In this document: piece after piece, positions 1 through 7,364 of the stretch
Numbering within the stretch: the stretch's first letter is position 1
How the letters are laid out: each line of letters begins with the position of its first letter
Origin: Thermoflexales bacterium
GTDB lineage: Bacteria > Chloroflexota > Anaerolineae > B4-G1
Direction of reading: 5' to 3'
Assembly: GCA_007118795.1 (NCBI GenBank)
Contig: SKQX01000182.1
Location: 1-17,221 of the forward strand
DNA length: 17,221 nt
Translations under genes and position numbers: made by a program
The notes under the pieces: model-generated
Databases searched by the model: none
What the model saw: only the letters and a program-made list of their open reading frames with translations
Told to the model about the DNA's origin: nothing

Positions 1-1
1 A

Positions 2-1303
2 CGCATGCTGCTCGATCAGATGAACCGGTATGACTACGTGATTCAGCACGCCGAGGTTATCCCCTACCCATTCGACAGCGCCGGCAATGGGGCCGTAAAG
101 GATGGCTTGATCAGCCTCGATGGCTACCAACTGGTGGTATGGATTCTGGGACAGGAATCCTATCGGGACGGCGCTATGAGCAAGTCAGAACAGGCGCTGT
201 TGAGGGAGCATCTCGATGGCGGAGGCGCGCTCTTCATCAGCGGGTCGGAGATCGCGTGGACGCTCGACAACCTGGGCGACGCTGATGACAGGGATTTCTT
301 CCGGCAGTACCTGCGAGCAGCCTTCGTCGGTAACGGCACTGACACCTGGCAGGTGGCGCCGGTGTCCGGATCGATATTTGACGGTTTGGGGTCCTTCCGG
401 TTCGACACCCCGGGCATGTATCTTCCCAGGCACCCGGACCAGGTCGGCGTCTCCGCTGGCTCGACTGAGGCCCTACGGTACGAGGGAGGCCGGGGTGGGA
501 CCGCCGCGATCCAGTACGCTGATGGATGTGAGCGGGTGGTTACCTTCGGCTTCCCTTTCGAGACCATCAGGCCTGAGAGTCGAGCCGCCGTTATGGAGCG
601 GGTGCTCGACTACCTCGGCGCGTGTCTGTACCTTCCACCCCAGGTTACGATCACGACGCCAACAGACGGGAGTGCTCATAACCGGGTTCCGGCCTTCGAA
701 GTGAGCGTGCAGGACCATGGCCGGGGTCTAGCGGGAGTCGAGGTCCAGATCCAGCGCTTGCACGACGGTCTCATCTGGACGGGGGAAGACTGGGGCTCAG
801 ACTCAGAACGGTGGTTGGAGGCCAATAAGGCCGAGGAAGCGGCAAGGTGGTTCTACCACCTCCCCGACATGGGTCGCATGGCCGATGGGAACTACACACT
901 CCGAGCGCGGGCCCGGGCGGCCGACGCCACGCTCAGTGCAGACGCGGCCAAGGTCGAGATCATCGTCGACACACAACCCCCGCCGACCCCAGCGGGGCTG
1001 ATAAGGCCGGTGGAGGAGGTCGAGCTCAAGGCTCTGCGGGTGGAACTGCATTGGGAGACAGTCGACCAGGACGGGGGTTCTAGAATCGGGTATCAAGTGG
1101 AGGTAAACGGTCACATCCATGCCGCGCCGGACTCACCGCACGCCGTATGGCTTCGAGGGTCGGGCCCGCACGAGTGGAGGGTGCAGGCGGTGGACCAGGC
1201 CGGCAACGAGTCGGGCTGGACCAGCAAAGCGACCTTCTACCTCGATCAATCCCACCTGATGGATCTGTGGCTGCCCATCATTCTGCGGGAGTTCGACCGC
1301 TGA
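2..1303 (+). CDS. Secreted multidomain protein, 3' part (glutamine-amidotransferase-like domain, Ig-like and Fn3-like domains, LPIILR tail)
   Basis: The reading frame is open to the left edge of the window, so this is probably the C-terminal part of a longer protein; the ATG at 5 need not be the true start. Numbering from that ATG, residues 1-208 look like an amidotransferase-like alpha/beta fold (WILGQES, then GGGALFISGSEIAW, then VVTFGFPFETI). Such domains occur in large secreted or cell-wall-associated proteins, and I see no catalytic triad to assign a reaction. Residues about 210-325 look like an Ig-like repeat beginning PPQVTITTPTDG, and about 330-418 like a fibronectin-III repeat (VELHWETV, then WRVQAVDQAGNESGW). 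The last residues hold LWLPIILR at 421-428, resembling the YLPLVLR-type ends frequent on Chloroflexota exported proteins, perhaps a sorting or anchoring tail. The secreted location is inferred from the domain style; the signal peptide would lie outside the window. No downstream partner is evident. Confidence 0.75.
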   Translation, partial: RMLLDQMNRYDYVIQHAEVIPYPFDSAGNGAVKDGLISLDGYQLVVWILGQESYRDGAMSKSEQALLREHLDGGGALFISGSEIAWTLDNLGDADDRDFFRQYLRAAFVGNGTDTWQVAPVSGSIFDGLGSFRFDTPGMYLPRHPDQVGVSAGSTEALRYEGGRGGTAAIQYADGCERVVTFGFPFETIRPESRAAVMERVLDYLGACLYLPPQVTITTPTDGSAHNRVPAFEVSVQDHGRGLAGVEVQIQRLHDGLIWTGEDWGSDSERWLEANKAEEAARWFYHLPDMGRMADGNYTLRARARAADATLSADAAKVEIIVDTQPPPTPAGLIRPVEEVELKALRVELHWETVDQDGGSRIGYQVEVNGHIHAAPDSPHAVWLRGSGPHEWRVQAVDQAGNESGWTSKATFYLDQSHLMDLWLPIILREFDR

Positions 1304-1344
1304 TCGCCCCCATCGTGACAGCTCATTACCGCCCTTTCGGGTAG

Positions 1345-1380
1345 GAACCGGCGACAGAACGGTAGCGGCGATACCGGTTC
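1345..1380 (+). terminator. Inverted repeat after the secreted-protein gene, weak terminator candidate
   Basis: GAACCGG at 1345-1351 is the exact reverse complement of CCGGTTC at 1374-1380, with a 22-nt loop. It lies 42 bp after the stop of the secreted-protein gene and before the SH3-protein gene. No T-run follows, so function as a terminator is only a guess. Confidence 0.2.
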
Positions 1381-1454
1381 AAGGATAGGAGAGAGTAGGC
1401 CGGTGCGCGCAGTCGGATGTCAGCGGCGCCGGCGAACGGCAGGAGGAGAGAAAC

Positions 1455-2027
1455 ATGCCCAGTGACAACTGGATGGAGGAGACCATACCTAGCCGCCGCT
1501 CCGACGGAGGTCAGGGAGGATACGGGGGGAACGGACCGGGTCCCCAGGGAGTACCGACCCGGGTGTGGGTGTTCGCGTCGGTTGTTGGCATCGTCCTGTT
1601 TGCCCTGCTGAGTTTCGGCGGCCTCTACCTCCTGCAGTCGAGCCGCGGCCCGGTGGGTCCAACCCCCACGGCCATCGTGTGGACGGCGACGCCCTCACCG
1701 ATCCCGGAGGTCAGCCCCACGCCGACGATGACCCCGACGCCCGAGATGGATGAAGAACCTGAACCCACGCCCACCGTCGCGGCGGAGATCCAGATCGGTG
1801 GCTACGTCCAGGTCACGGGTACGGGCGAGCACGGCCTGAGCCTGCGCGCAGGTCCCGGGGCGAATTACGCTCGGATGGACGTGGCGGCCGAGGGCGAGAC
1901 CTTCGTCGTCGTCGAGGGACCGCAGGCCGTCGCCGGTGAACCCTGGTGGAGGATTCGCGATCCCGACGACGAGGCACGGTTCTTCTGGGCCATCGGCACC
2001 TACCTGCGACCGGTACCGCGACCGTGA
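1455..2027 (+). CDS. Membrane-anchored SH3-domain protein with Pro/Thr-rich linker
   Basis: 190 aa. A Gly-rich cytoplasmic N-terminus (1-35) is followed by one hydrophobic helix at about 37-61, a low-complexity linker rich in PTP and TPTPE repeats (about 65-110), and a C-terminal bacterial SH3 (SH3b/SH3_3) domain at about 114-187. The domain carries the typical GLSLRAGPGANY, VVVEGP and WWRIRDP motifs. SH3b domains of this kind usually bind cell-wall peptides, so the protein is probably held in the membrane with the SH3 domain outside. The ATG at 1455 is supported by AGGAGGAGAG at 1440-1449. The gene stands alone: 151 bp follow the secreted-protein gene and 242 bp precede ligA. The linker composition resembles surface-protein linkers in Chloroflexota. 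The exact ligand and role cannot be read from the sequence. Confidence 0.85.
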   Translation: MPSDNWMEETIPSRRSDGGQGGYGGNGPGPQGVPTRVWVFASVVGIVLFALLSFGGLYLLQSSRGPVGPTPTAIVWTATPSPIPEVSPTPTMTPTPEMDEEPEPTPTVAAEIQIGGYVQVTGTGEHGLSLRAGPGANYARMDVAAEGETFVVVEGPQAVAGEPWWRIRDPDDEARFFWAIGTYLRPVPRP

Positions 2028-2194
2028 CCTCCGCTGCGCCGGCCGACTCCCAGTACAGGCAAGTCCTCAGCCGGACTTGGCCGTATGGTCACGACGCGCC
2101 AGGGACTCCGTACGATGGTGACGACCCCGGGAATGGCAGCGTCCAGACTAGTCTCGCAGCCTCCTATCGGCCCACTTCAGGCAGCCGTTGGGAG

Positions 2195-2217
2195 TACGGC
2201 TCGACAAGGGAGCCGTA
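2195..2217 (+). other. Perfect 8-bp stem-loop upstream of ligA
   Basis: TACGGCTC (2195-2202) pairs perfectly with GAGCCGTA (2210-2217) around a 7-nt loop, 53 bp before the ligA start. No T-run follows. It could be a weak terminator for the SH3 gene or a leader structure of ligA. The rest of 2028-2269 shows no gene I can support. Confidence 0.35.
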
Positions 2218-2269
2218 GTCTGTCTCGCACGGTTGAGCAGCCCGACTTAGGACCACCAGAAGGGTGACT

Positions 2270-4369
2270 ATGCCCGTTGAAGAGATCCGACAACGCGCCG
2301 CAGATCTGCGCCAACAGATCCGCTGGCAGGATCATCGCTACTACGTCTTGAACGCTCCCTCGATCAGCGACGCCGAGTACGACAGGCTGATGGACGAGCT
2401 CCGCGCCTTGGAGGATGCGCATCCAGAACTGATCACGCCCGATTCCCCCACCCAGCGCGTTGGCGCCGAACCCGCGGATGCATTCACGAAGGTCGATCAT
2501 CCCTCCCCTATCCTCAGCCTGGACAAAGCCTCCACGCCCGAGGAGATTCGCGCCTGGTGGATACGGGTCCAGAAGCAGCTGCCTGGCCACACCGACGATG
2601 GCCAAGGCTACCGGGAGGGCTCGGCTTGGGTCGTGGAGCCCAAACTCGACGGTCTGACGGTGGTACTGCATTACCAGAACGGACTGTTCGTCCAGGGGGC
2701 TACGCGCGGCAACGGATACGTCGGCGAGGACGTTACCTCGAACCTGCGCACCGTGGGGACACTCCCGCTGCGAATCCCCGTCGTGCGCCGGCCTGAGCCA
2801 CGGGATCATCCCGAACCCAAGACCCCTCCGCCCTCGCTCCCGGAGCGCTTGGTCATCCGGGGAGAGGCGATTATGCTGATCCAGGACTTCGAAGCGCTCA
2901 ACCAGCAGGAGGCGGCGGCTGGACGGAGCCCCTTCGCCAATCCGCGAAACGCGGCAGCTGGGAGTCTGCGGCAGTTGGATCCCCGCGTGACCGCTGGACG
3001 GCCCCTGACGATCCTGGCCTATGGCATCGTTGCGGCCGATGGTCCCGTCCCCGGAACTCAGTGGGAGACTCTCTCCTACCTGCGAGCCCTCGGCTTTCGC
3101 ATCCCCGATGCCGTCGCCCGCTTCGAATCGCTGGAGGCGGTCATCGCCCACTGCGAGAGCTGGCTGGTGAGACGCGACCAGTTCCCGTACGAAGTGGACG
3201 GACTGGTGATCAAAGTCGATGATCTGGCGGTTCAGGAGGCAATGGGCATCGTGGGAAGGGCACCGCGCGGAGCAGTCGCCTTCAAATTCCCCGGGCGGGA
3301 GGCGACGACGCGCTTACTCGACGTGGGGGTAAACGTGGGGCGAACCGGCACCCTGGTGCCTTACGCTGTGCTGGAGCCCGTGGATCTCGGCGGCGTCACC
3401 ATCCAGCGTGCCACACTCCATAACTTCGAGGATGTGCGGCGAAAGGACATCCGCGTCGGCGACCGAGTGATCGTTCGTCGTGCCGGTGATGTGATCCCCT
3501 ACGTAGTCGGCCCCGTGATCGAGTCCCGCACCGGGCACGAGGAGATCGTCCAGATACCGTCCACATGCCCGTCGTGCGGCGAGCCGGTGACATCGCGAGC
3601 GGATGAAGTGGCCATTACCTGCGTGAACGTAGACTGTCCAGAACAGCGAGTGCAACGCATCGACCACTTCGTCGCGGTGATGGACGTCGACGGATTGGGC
3701 CAGCGAACGGTAGAGCGTCTGGTTGAGGAGGAGCTGATACGCCATGCGGGGGATCTGTACGCCCTTGAGCTTCAGGACCTGATGGCCCTGGAGGGATTCG
3801 CCAGCACCAGCGCCAACAATCTGATCAGAGCCATCGAGGAGTCCAAGGACCGGCCTTTGGCTCAGGTCATAGCTGCCCTGGGCATCCCTGGCGTCGGGGG
3901 CGTGGTGGCTCGCACCCTAGAACGCCATTACACCGAGATGGCCAGTCTACGCCGGGCCACGGTCGAGGACCTGGAATCCATCGCAGGCATCGGCCCGCGT
4001 ACGGCACGGGCGGTGGTGACCTGGTTCGCCCAGGCACCGAACCGTTCGTTCCTGGAGAAACTGGAGAGGGTCGGCGTCAGCATGTGTCGCCGACTGCTGC
4101 CCGAGGCGGCTATGCAGGCTGCCCGACCCCAAACAGGTTCATTGGAGGGGCTGACCTTCGTCATCACCGGAACGCTCTCAAACCCTCGACGGGAGATTGC
4201 CGCCCTGATCGAGAGGCATGATGGAAAGGTGACCAGCAGCGTGAGCAACAACACCGACTACCTCTTGATCGGAGAGTCGCCCGGAGCGCGAAAGGTGAGC
4301 CAGGCCGAAGCAAAGGGCACCCGGGTGATCGGCGAGGAGCAGTTGCACGACTTGATATGGCCAAATTGA
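2270..4369 (+). CDS. ligA: NAD(+)-dependent DNA ligase LigA
   Basis: 699 aa. LigA seals nicks between Okazaki fragments and in repair patches, using NAD+ to adenylate itself. All domains are present in order. Domain Ia holds the RYYVLNAPSISDAEYD motif near the N-terminus. The nucleotidyltransferase domain has the adenylated lysine in EPKLDG (Lys125) and the later VDGLVIKVDD motif. The OB fold is around residues 335-415. The zinc finger is CPSC (Cys433, Cys436) and CVNVDC (Cys451, Cys456). Helix-hairpin-helix motifs follow (GIPGVGG, IAGIGPRTA), and a BRCT domain lies at about 623-697. I chose the ATG at 2270 because AGAAGGG (2258-2264) is then a well-spaced ribosome binding site; an in-frame GTG at 2264 would overlap that site. 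The protein is slightly longer than usual (about 670), partly from a proline-rich insertion at about 174-191. Its 3' end overlaps the next gene by 13 bp. Confidence 0.97.
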   Translation: MPVEEIRQRAADLRQQIRWQDHRYYVLNAPSISDAEYDRLMDELRALEDAHPELITPDSPTQRVGAEPADAFTKVDHPSPILSLDKASTPEEIRAWWIRVQKQLPGHTDDGQGYREGSAWVVEPKLDGLTVVLHYQNGLFVQGATRGNGYVGEDVTSNLRTVGTLPLRIPVVRRPEPRDHPEPKTPPPSLPERLVIRGEAIMLIQDFEALNQQEAAAGRSPFANPRNAAAGSLRQLDPRVTAGRPLTILAYGIVAADGPVPGTQWETLSYLRALGFRIPDAVARFESLEAVIAHCESWLVRRDQFPYEVDGLVIKVDDLAVQEAMGIVGRAPRGAVAFKFPGREATTRLLDVGVNVGRTGTLVPYAVLEPVDLGGVTIQRATLHNFEDVRRKDIRVGDRVIVRRAGDVIPYVVGPVIESRTGHEEIVQIPSTCPSCGEPVTSRADEVAITCVNVDCPEQRVQRIDHFVAVMDVDGLGQRTVERLVEEELIRHAGDLYALELQDLMALEGFASTSANNLIRAIEESKDRPLAQVIAALGIPGVGGVVARTLERHYTEMASLRRATVEDLESIAGIGPRTARAVVTWFAQAPNRSFLEKLERVGVSMCRRLLPEAAMQAARPQTGSLEGLTFVITGTLSNPRREIAALIERHDGKVTSSVSNNTDYLLIGESPGARKVSQAEAKGTRVIGEEQLHDLIWPN

Positions 4370-5616
4370 TTTTGAAGAAGGGCCGAGCGACGCCCGTCAT
4401 CCGTCGCCATCCCTGGGTCTTCTCCGGTGCCATCCAGCGCATCGAAGGAGACCCGCAGGACGGCGAAGTGATCGAGGTGTACGACGCAGGAGCGAACTGG
4501 CTGGCAAGAGGGTACCTTAATCGCCAGTCCCAGATCGCGGTGCGGCTGCTGACCTGGGTCGAGGAGGAGAGTGTCGATGGCACTTTCTGGCGCCAGCGTC
4601 TGGAGCGGGCCCTTGGGGCTCGCCAAGCCCTGTCCCAAGATGCAACCACCACCGCATACCGTCTGGTGCACGCTGAGTCCGACTACCTGCCGGGCTTGAT
4701 CGTCGACCGCTACGGTGACTGGCTCGTGCTCCAATTGCTGACTCTGGGCATGGAGCGGCGCCGCGAAGAGATCGTCGAACTGCTGGCAGCGCTGTTGGAA
4801 CCTCGGTCGATCTACGAGCGCTCCGACGTCGACGTCCGCAAGAAGGAGGGCTTGGAGCCGCGAAGCGGTCTTCTCTGGGGTGACGAACCGCCCGACCAGA
4901 TCGAGATCCTGGAGAATGGCCATCACTTCCTGGTGAACGTGCGAGAAGGTCACAAGACGGGTTTCTACCTCGACCAGCGGGAGAACCGAGCGCGCCTGAC
5001 GGCTCTCTGCGACGCGCGCAGAGGCAGGATCGACGTGCTCGATCTCTTTGCCTACACCGGAGCCTTCGCTGTCTATGCCGCGGCTGGGGGCGCCTCGGAG
5101 ATCACCCTCGTCGACACGTCGGGCCGGGCCCTCGAACTCGCTCGCCAGATCCACACCCTCAACGGTATCGGGTGCCCCGGCAGGGTCGACCCTGGGGCCA
5201 GCGGGGCAGGGCAGCCCGCACCGGGTTCAGGATCAGCGCACATAGACTACCTGACCGGCGACGTCTTCACCCTGCTGCGAGCATTCCGTGCCGAGAAGCG
5301 GTACTTCGATGTGATCGTGCTGGACCCGCCGAAGTTCGCCTCCACCAAGCGGGAGGTGGAGAGGGCCGCCCGGGCGTACAAGGACATAAACCTGCTCGCC
5401 TTTCAGATCCTGCGGCCCGGGGGCCTCCTGTTCACCTTCTCCTGCTCTGGCCGCGTCTCCGCTGACTTGTTTCAGAAGATCGTCTTTGGCGCCCTAGCGG
5501 ACACCAAGCGCGAGGCCCAGATCATTGGGCGCCTGGCTCAGAGCGCCGATCACCCAGTGGCACTGACATTCCCGGAGGGAAGCTACCTCAAAGGGTTGAT
5601 CTGCAGGGTCTGGTAG
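4357..5616 (+). CDS. rlmI: RlmI-type 23S rRNA (cytosine-C5) methyltransferase, class I SAM-dependent
   Basis: 419 aa; the family is usually about 390-400. It likely transfers methyl from S-adenosylmethionine to a cytosine of 23S rRNA (C1962 in E. coli for RlmI). An N-terminal PUA RNA-binding domain (about 1-75, containing HPWVFSGAI) is followed by a linker with GLIVDRYGDWLVLQ and a Rossmann methyltransferase domain. The conserved KTGFYLDQRENR motif, VLDLFAYTGAF (SAM binding), LDPPKFA (322-328) and SCSG (362-365, Cys363 as probable catalytic residue) are all present. A Gly/Pro/Ala-rich stretch at about 272-294 looks like a lineage-specific loop. The ATG at 4357 lies inside ligA in another frame and gives a 13-bp overlap. 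The nearest purine-rich site (GAGGAG, 4334-4339) is too far upstream, so translation is probably coupled to ligA. The exact target base is inferred from the family. Confidence 0.88.
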   Translation: MAKLILKKGRATPVIRRHPWVFSGAIQRIEGDPQDGEVIEVYDAGANWLARGYLNRQSQIAVRLLTWVEEESVDGTFWRQRLERALGARQALSQDATTTAYRLVHAESDYLPGLIVDRYGDWLVLQLLTLGMERRREEIVELLAALLEPRSIYERSDVDVRKKEGLEPRSGLLWGDEPPDQIEILENGHHFLVNVREGHKTGFYLDQRENRARLTALCDARRGRIDVLDLFAYTGAFAVYAAAGGASEITLVDTSGRALELARQIHTLNGIGCPGRVDPGASGAGQPAPGSGSAHIDYLTGDVFTLLRAFRAEKRYFDVIVLDPPKFASTKREVERAARAYKDINLLAFQILRPGGLLFTFSCSGRVSADLFQKIVFGALADTKREAQIIGRLAQSADHPVALTFPEGSYLKGLICRVW

Positions 5617-5621
5617 CCGCT

Positions 5622-5668
5622 CTCCGGCGCCGGATCCAACCCGACGGGGCTCGCCCCTTTCGCCGGAG
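5622..5668 (+). terminator. Nested inverted repeat after the rlmI gene, probable terminator
   Basis: CTCCGGCG (5622-5629) pairs perfectly with CGCCGGAG (5661-5668). Inside the loop a second hairpin, GGGG-CTCG-CCCC (5646-5657), is directly followed by TTT. It begins 6 bp after the rlmI stop, a good place for a transcript end of the ligA-rlmI unit. The T-run is short, so efficiency is uncertain. Confidence 0.45.
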
Positions 5669-5719
5669 CGGGGAAGGGCCCGCGAGATGAGCGGGAGCGG
5701 TAACTGCACAGGAGGATTG

Positions 5720-6538
5720 ATGATCCGCCGTATGACCGCCACACTATTGATAGGCCTGGGCACCCTCGGTGTCACCCTCTGTGGTCTGGGCGTGTTCTCT
5801 ATCTGGCGCACCGCCGATAGCGTCACCAAGGCAGCGGAAGACGCGCTGATCCTAGTGACCGATACCCTGGATGATGTGGATGACTCCCTCAGCGTAACCT
5901 CCAACACGCTCGACGGGGTCGCCGTCGCCATGGATGGGTTGTACACGATCACCCTCGATATGGGTGCGGCCCTGAGTACCACCAAGATGACCATCGATGA
6001 GATGGCCGTCATGACGGGCGGCGATCTGCCGCGGAGCATCGAGTCGTCCTTGCTGGCTCTAGAGGCCCTGGAGGAGACCGCAGCGGCCATCGATCAGTTC
6101 CTCGTCGGTCTGCAGCGACTGGGAATCGGGAGCTACAACCCGGATATGCCAATGGATCAGGCGGTGGCCCAAGCCTCCCTGGGCCTCGAGCCGATGCCCG
6201 AGAACCTACGCACCATGGCCGCTGGGCTTGAGCTCACGGGGGAAAACCTCAGCAGTTTGCGCGTCGGCATTGGCCTGATGGGAGATCACATGCTGGGTCT
6301 CCAGGAGAACGTTCTCGATGCCGACGCAGCTGTAAGCAGCCACCGTCAGACGATGCAGGAAGTCCGATCACACGTCGTGCTTGTTCGTCAGAATGTTCAC
6401 GGCCCGATCCGCGCCGTGGCTTGGGGCGGAACCGTCCTCCTGGTGTGGATCGGCCTGTCTCAGCTGGCTCTAGTACGCTGGGGGGTCCGCATCTGGCCCA
6501 GCAGCTTTTGCGCTTCTGAGAGGCCTGATATAGAATAG
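5720..6538 (+). CDS. Unrecognised protein with a membrane helix at each end and a helical middle
   Basis: 272 aa from the ATG at 5720, chosen because AGGAGG (5710-5715) sits 4 bp upstream; an in-frame ATG at 5687 has no such site. I do not recognise the family. An N-terminal hydrophobic helix lies at about 6-28 after two arginines, and a second at about 232-252 near the C-terminus, followed by a short basic and then acidic tail. The region between (about 30-228) is rich in Thr, Ser, Asp, Leu, Met and Val in an amphipathic pattern that suggests long helices or coiled coil, similar in style to the extracytoplasmic part of methyl-accepting sensors. It has no HAMP or signalling domain. One reading is an extracytoplasmic helical domain anchored at both ends. 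It appears to be a single-gene unit, and its stop codon lies 8 bp before the terminal repeat of the MITE-like element. Confidence 0.75.
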   Translation: MIRRMTATLLIGLGTLGVTLCGLGVFSIWRTADSVTKAAEDALILVTDTLDDVDDSLSVTSNTLDGVAVAMDGLYTITLDMGAALSTTKMTIDEMAVMTGGDLPRSIESSLLALEALEETAAAIDQFLVGLQRLGIGSYNPDMPMDQAVAQASLGLEPMPENLRTMAAGLELTGENLSSLRVGIGLMGDHMLGLQENVLDADAAVSSHRQTMQEVRSHVVLVRQNVHGPIRAVAWGGTVLLVWIGLSQLALVRWGVRIWPSSFCASERPDIE

Positions 6539-6545
6539 CCGCTAG
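6535..6545 (+). repeat. Direct repeat ATAGCCGCTAG, copy 1
   Basis: The 11-mer ATAGCCGCTAG occurs here, containing the stop codon of the upstream gene, and again at 6710-6720 next to the start of the DUF2148 gene. The copies bracket the MITE-like element at some distance on the right side. Confidence 0.6.
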
Positions 6546-6546
6546 T

Positions 6547-6676
6547 CCTACAACCGCACTTGGGCAATCAGAGTTCGGTGGACGGCCGAAGAAAGCCCAC
6601 CTGTGAATTGTTTCTGACCAGCGTCGGCGAGATTCATCGTCACTGCACTCCTCAGAATGACAAGTGCGGTTGTAGG
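6547..6676. mobile_element. MITE-like element with perfect 16-bp terminal inverted repeats
   Basis: The left end CCTACAACCGCACTTG (6547-6562) is the exact reverse complement of the right end CAAGTGCGGTTGTAGG (6661-6676). The element is 130 bp and has no reading frame of note. GCTAG is present on both sides (6541-6545 and 6677-6681), like a 5-bp target-site duplication, with one extra T on the left. Its right half, read on the minus strand, contains TCATTCTGAGGAG followed by a GACGATGAATCTC-like segment, which resembles a dispersed repeat I recall in many environmental bacterial genomes. It sits between the stop of the double-anchored membrane protein and the promoter region of the DUF2148 gene. 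It would need a transposase supplied from elsewhere, and none is in this window. Confidence 0.7.
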
Positions 6677-6702
6677 GCTAGGCGGGATGGCAGAACCAGA
6701 GC

Positions 6703-6711
6703 TGGTACTAT
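6703..6711 (+). promoter_or_regulatory. Extended -10 promoter candidate for the DUF2148 gene
   Basis: TGG followed by TACTAT (6706-6711) forms an extended -10 element 22 bp before the ATG at 6734, with a TAGGAGA ribosome binding site between. No convincing -35 is seen at 17 bp. It lies just outside the MITE-like element, so transcription would begin downstream of the element. Confidence 0.4.
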
Positions 6712-6720
6712 AGCCGCTAG
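6710..6720 (+). repeat. Direct repeat ATAGCCGCTAG, copy 2
   Basis: Second copy of the 11-mer found at 6535-6545. It overlaps the end of the -10 candidate and ends 13 bp before the DUF2148 start, so it could be part of an operator or a relic of an insertion. Confidence 0.6.
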
Positions 6721-6733
6721 CTAGGAGAGCGCC

Positions 6734-7240
6734 ATGAGTCTACGGACGGTTGCAGACCTTATGAGGATCTCGGCCCGCACAGCGCCCAAGTCGGCGGGAC
6801 GGGACTTCATCGTCGTGGAGATCGTCGAGGGGCCGGACTTGCAGCAACTGGGCGAGGCGGTAATCGCGTATGGGGCGCGGACCGGCAAGAAGGACTTCGA
6901 TCGCGACGGCTCAAGCATTCTCGCCTCCGATGCGGTCGTGCTCGTCGGCCTGAAGGAGGCTGACGTGCTGGGGCTCGATTGCGCCGCTTGCGGGAGCCCG
7001 ACGTGCATCGAGCCGAACGTGGTAGATGGCGAGTTCAAAGGGCCCAACTGCGCCTTGCGGCTGTTGGATCTGGGTATTGCCCTCGGTTCCGCAGCGAAGA
7101 CCGCGGGTATGCTCAACGTGGACAACCGGATCATGTACCGCGCTGGCGTCGTGGCCCGCGAGATTGGGCTGATTGACGCTGATTTCGTGATGGGTATTCC
7201 CCTGTCGGCATCTGGCAAGTCGATCTACTTCGACCGCTGA
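6734..7240 (+). CDS. DUF2148 ferredoxin-like iron-sulfur domain protein
   Basis: 168 aa, matching the usual length of DUF2148 proteins, which are common in anaerobes and have no firmly assigned reaction. Four cysteines form the family signature: Cys83, Cys86 and Cys91 in LDCAACGSPTC, and Cys106 in GPNCALRL. They are suited to holding an iron-sulfur cluster. Conserved family elements such as NVDNRIMYRAG and the closing MGIPLSASGKSIYFDR are also present. No signal peptide or membrane helix is seen, so it is probably cytoplasmic. The ATG at 6734 is supported by TAGGAGA at 6723-6729. The gene is alone, with the MITE-like element before it and a 256-bp gap containing a long inverted repeat after it. 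Its closeness to the CoA gene block may hint at a redox role, but this is only context. Its presence fits an anaerobic or facultative host. Confidence 0.88.
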   Translation: MSLRTVADLMRISARTAPKSAGRDFIVVEIVEGPDLQQLGEAVIAYGARTGKKDFDRDGSSILASDAVVLVGLKEADVLGLDCAACGSPTCIEPNVVDGEFKGPNCALRLLDLGIALGSAAKTAGMLNVDNRIMYRAGVVAREIGLIDADFVMGIPLSASGKSIYFDR

Positions 7241-7310
7241 GGGCCGCCACAGAAACCTTGAGAGACAGGCGTTGCTGCCCTCATCACGCCATCCCGGTTC
7301 GGGGTCCGGC

Positions 7311-7364
7311 AGCGGTCAGCACCGGGGGATTCTAACCCGCCCGGCCAGGTGGTGGTGAGCCGCT
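7311..7364 (+). other. Long imperfect inverted repeat ahead of the thiolase-like operon
   Basis: AGCGGTCAGCACC (7311-7323) pairs with GGTGGTGAGCCGCT (7351-7364) with one mismatch and one bulged base. A nested CCGGG/CCCGG pairing (7322-7326 and 7340-7344) could extend the stem. It lies 70 bp after the DUF2148 stop and 132 bp before the first thiolase-like gene. It may end the DUF2148 transcript or act as a leader structure; no T-run follows directly. Confidence 0.4.

Noticed and set aside
2177..3151. Long minus-strand open frame (324 codons) opposite the ligA 5' half
   Set aside because: It is antisense to a clear ligA and shows no recognisable domain; the high GC content creates long shadow frames.
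4258..5154. Minus-strand open frame (298 codons) across the ligA end and rlmI
   Set aside because: It is opposite two well-supported genes, with no domain or convincing start.
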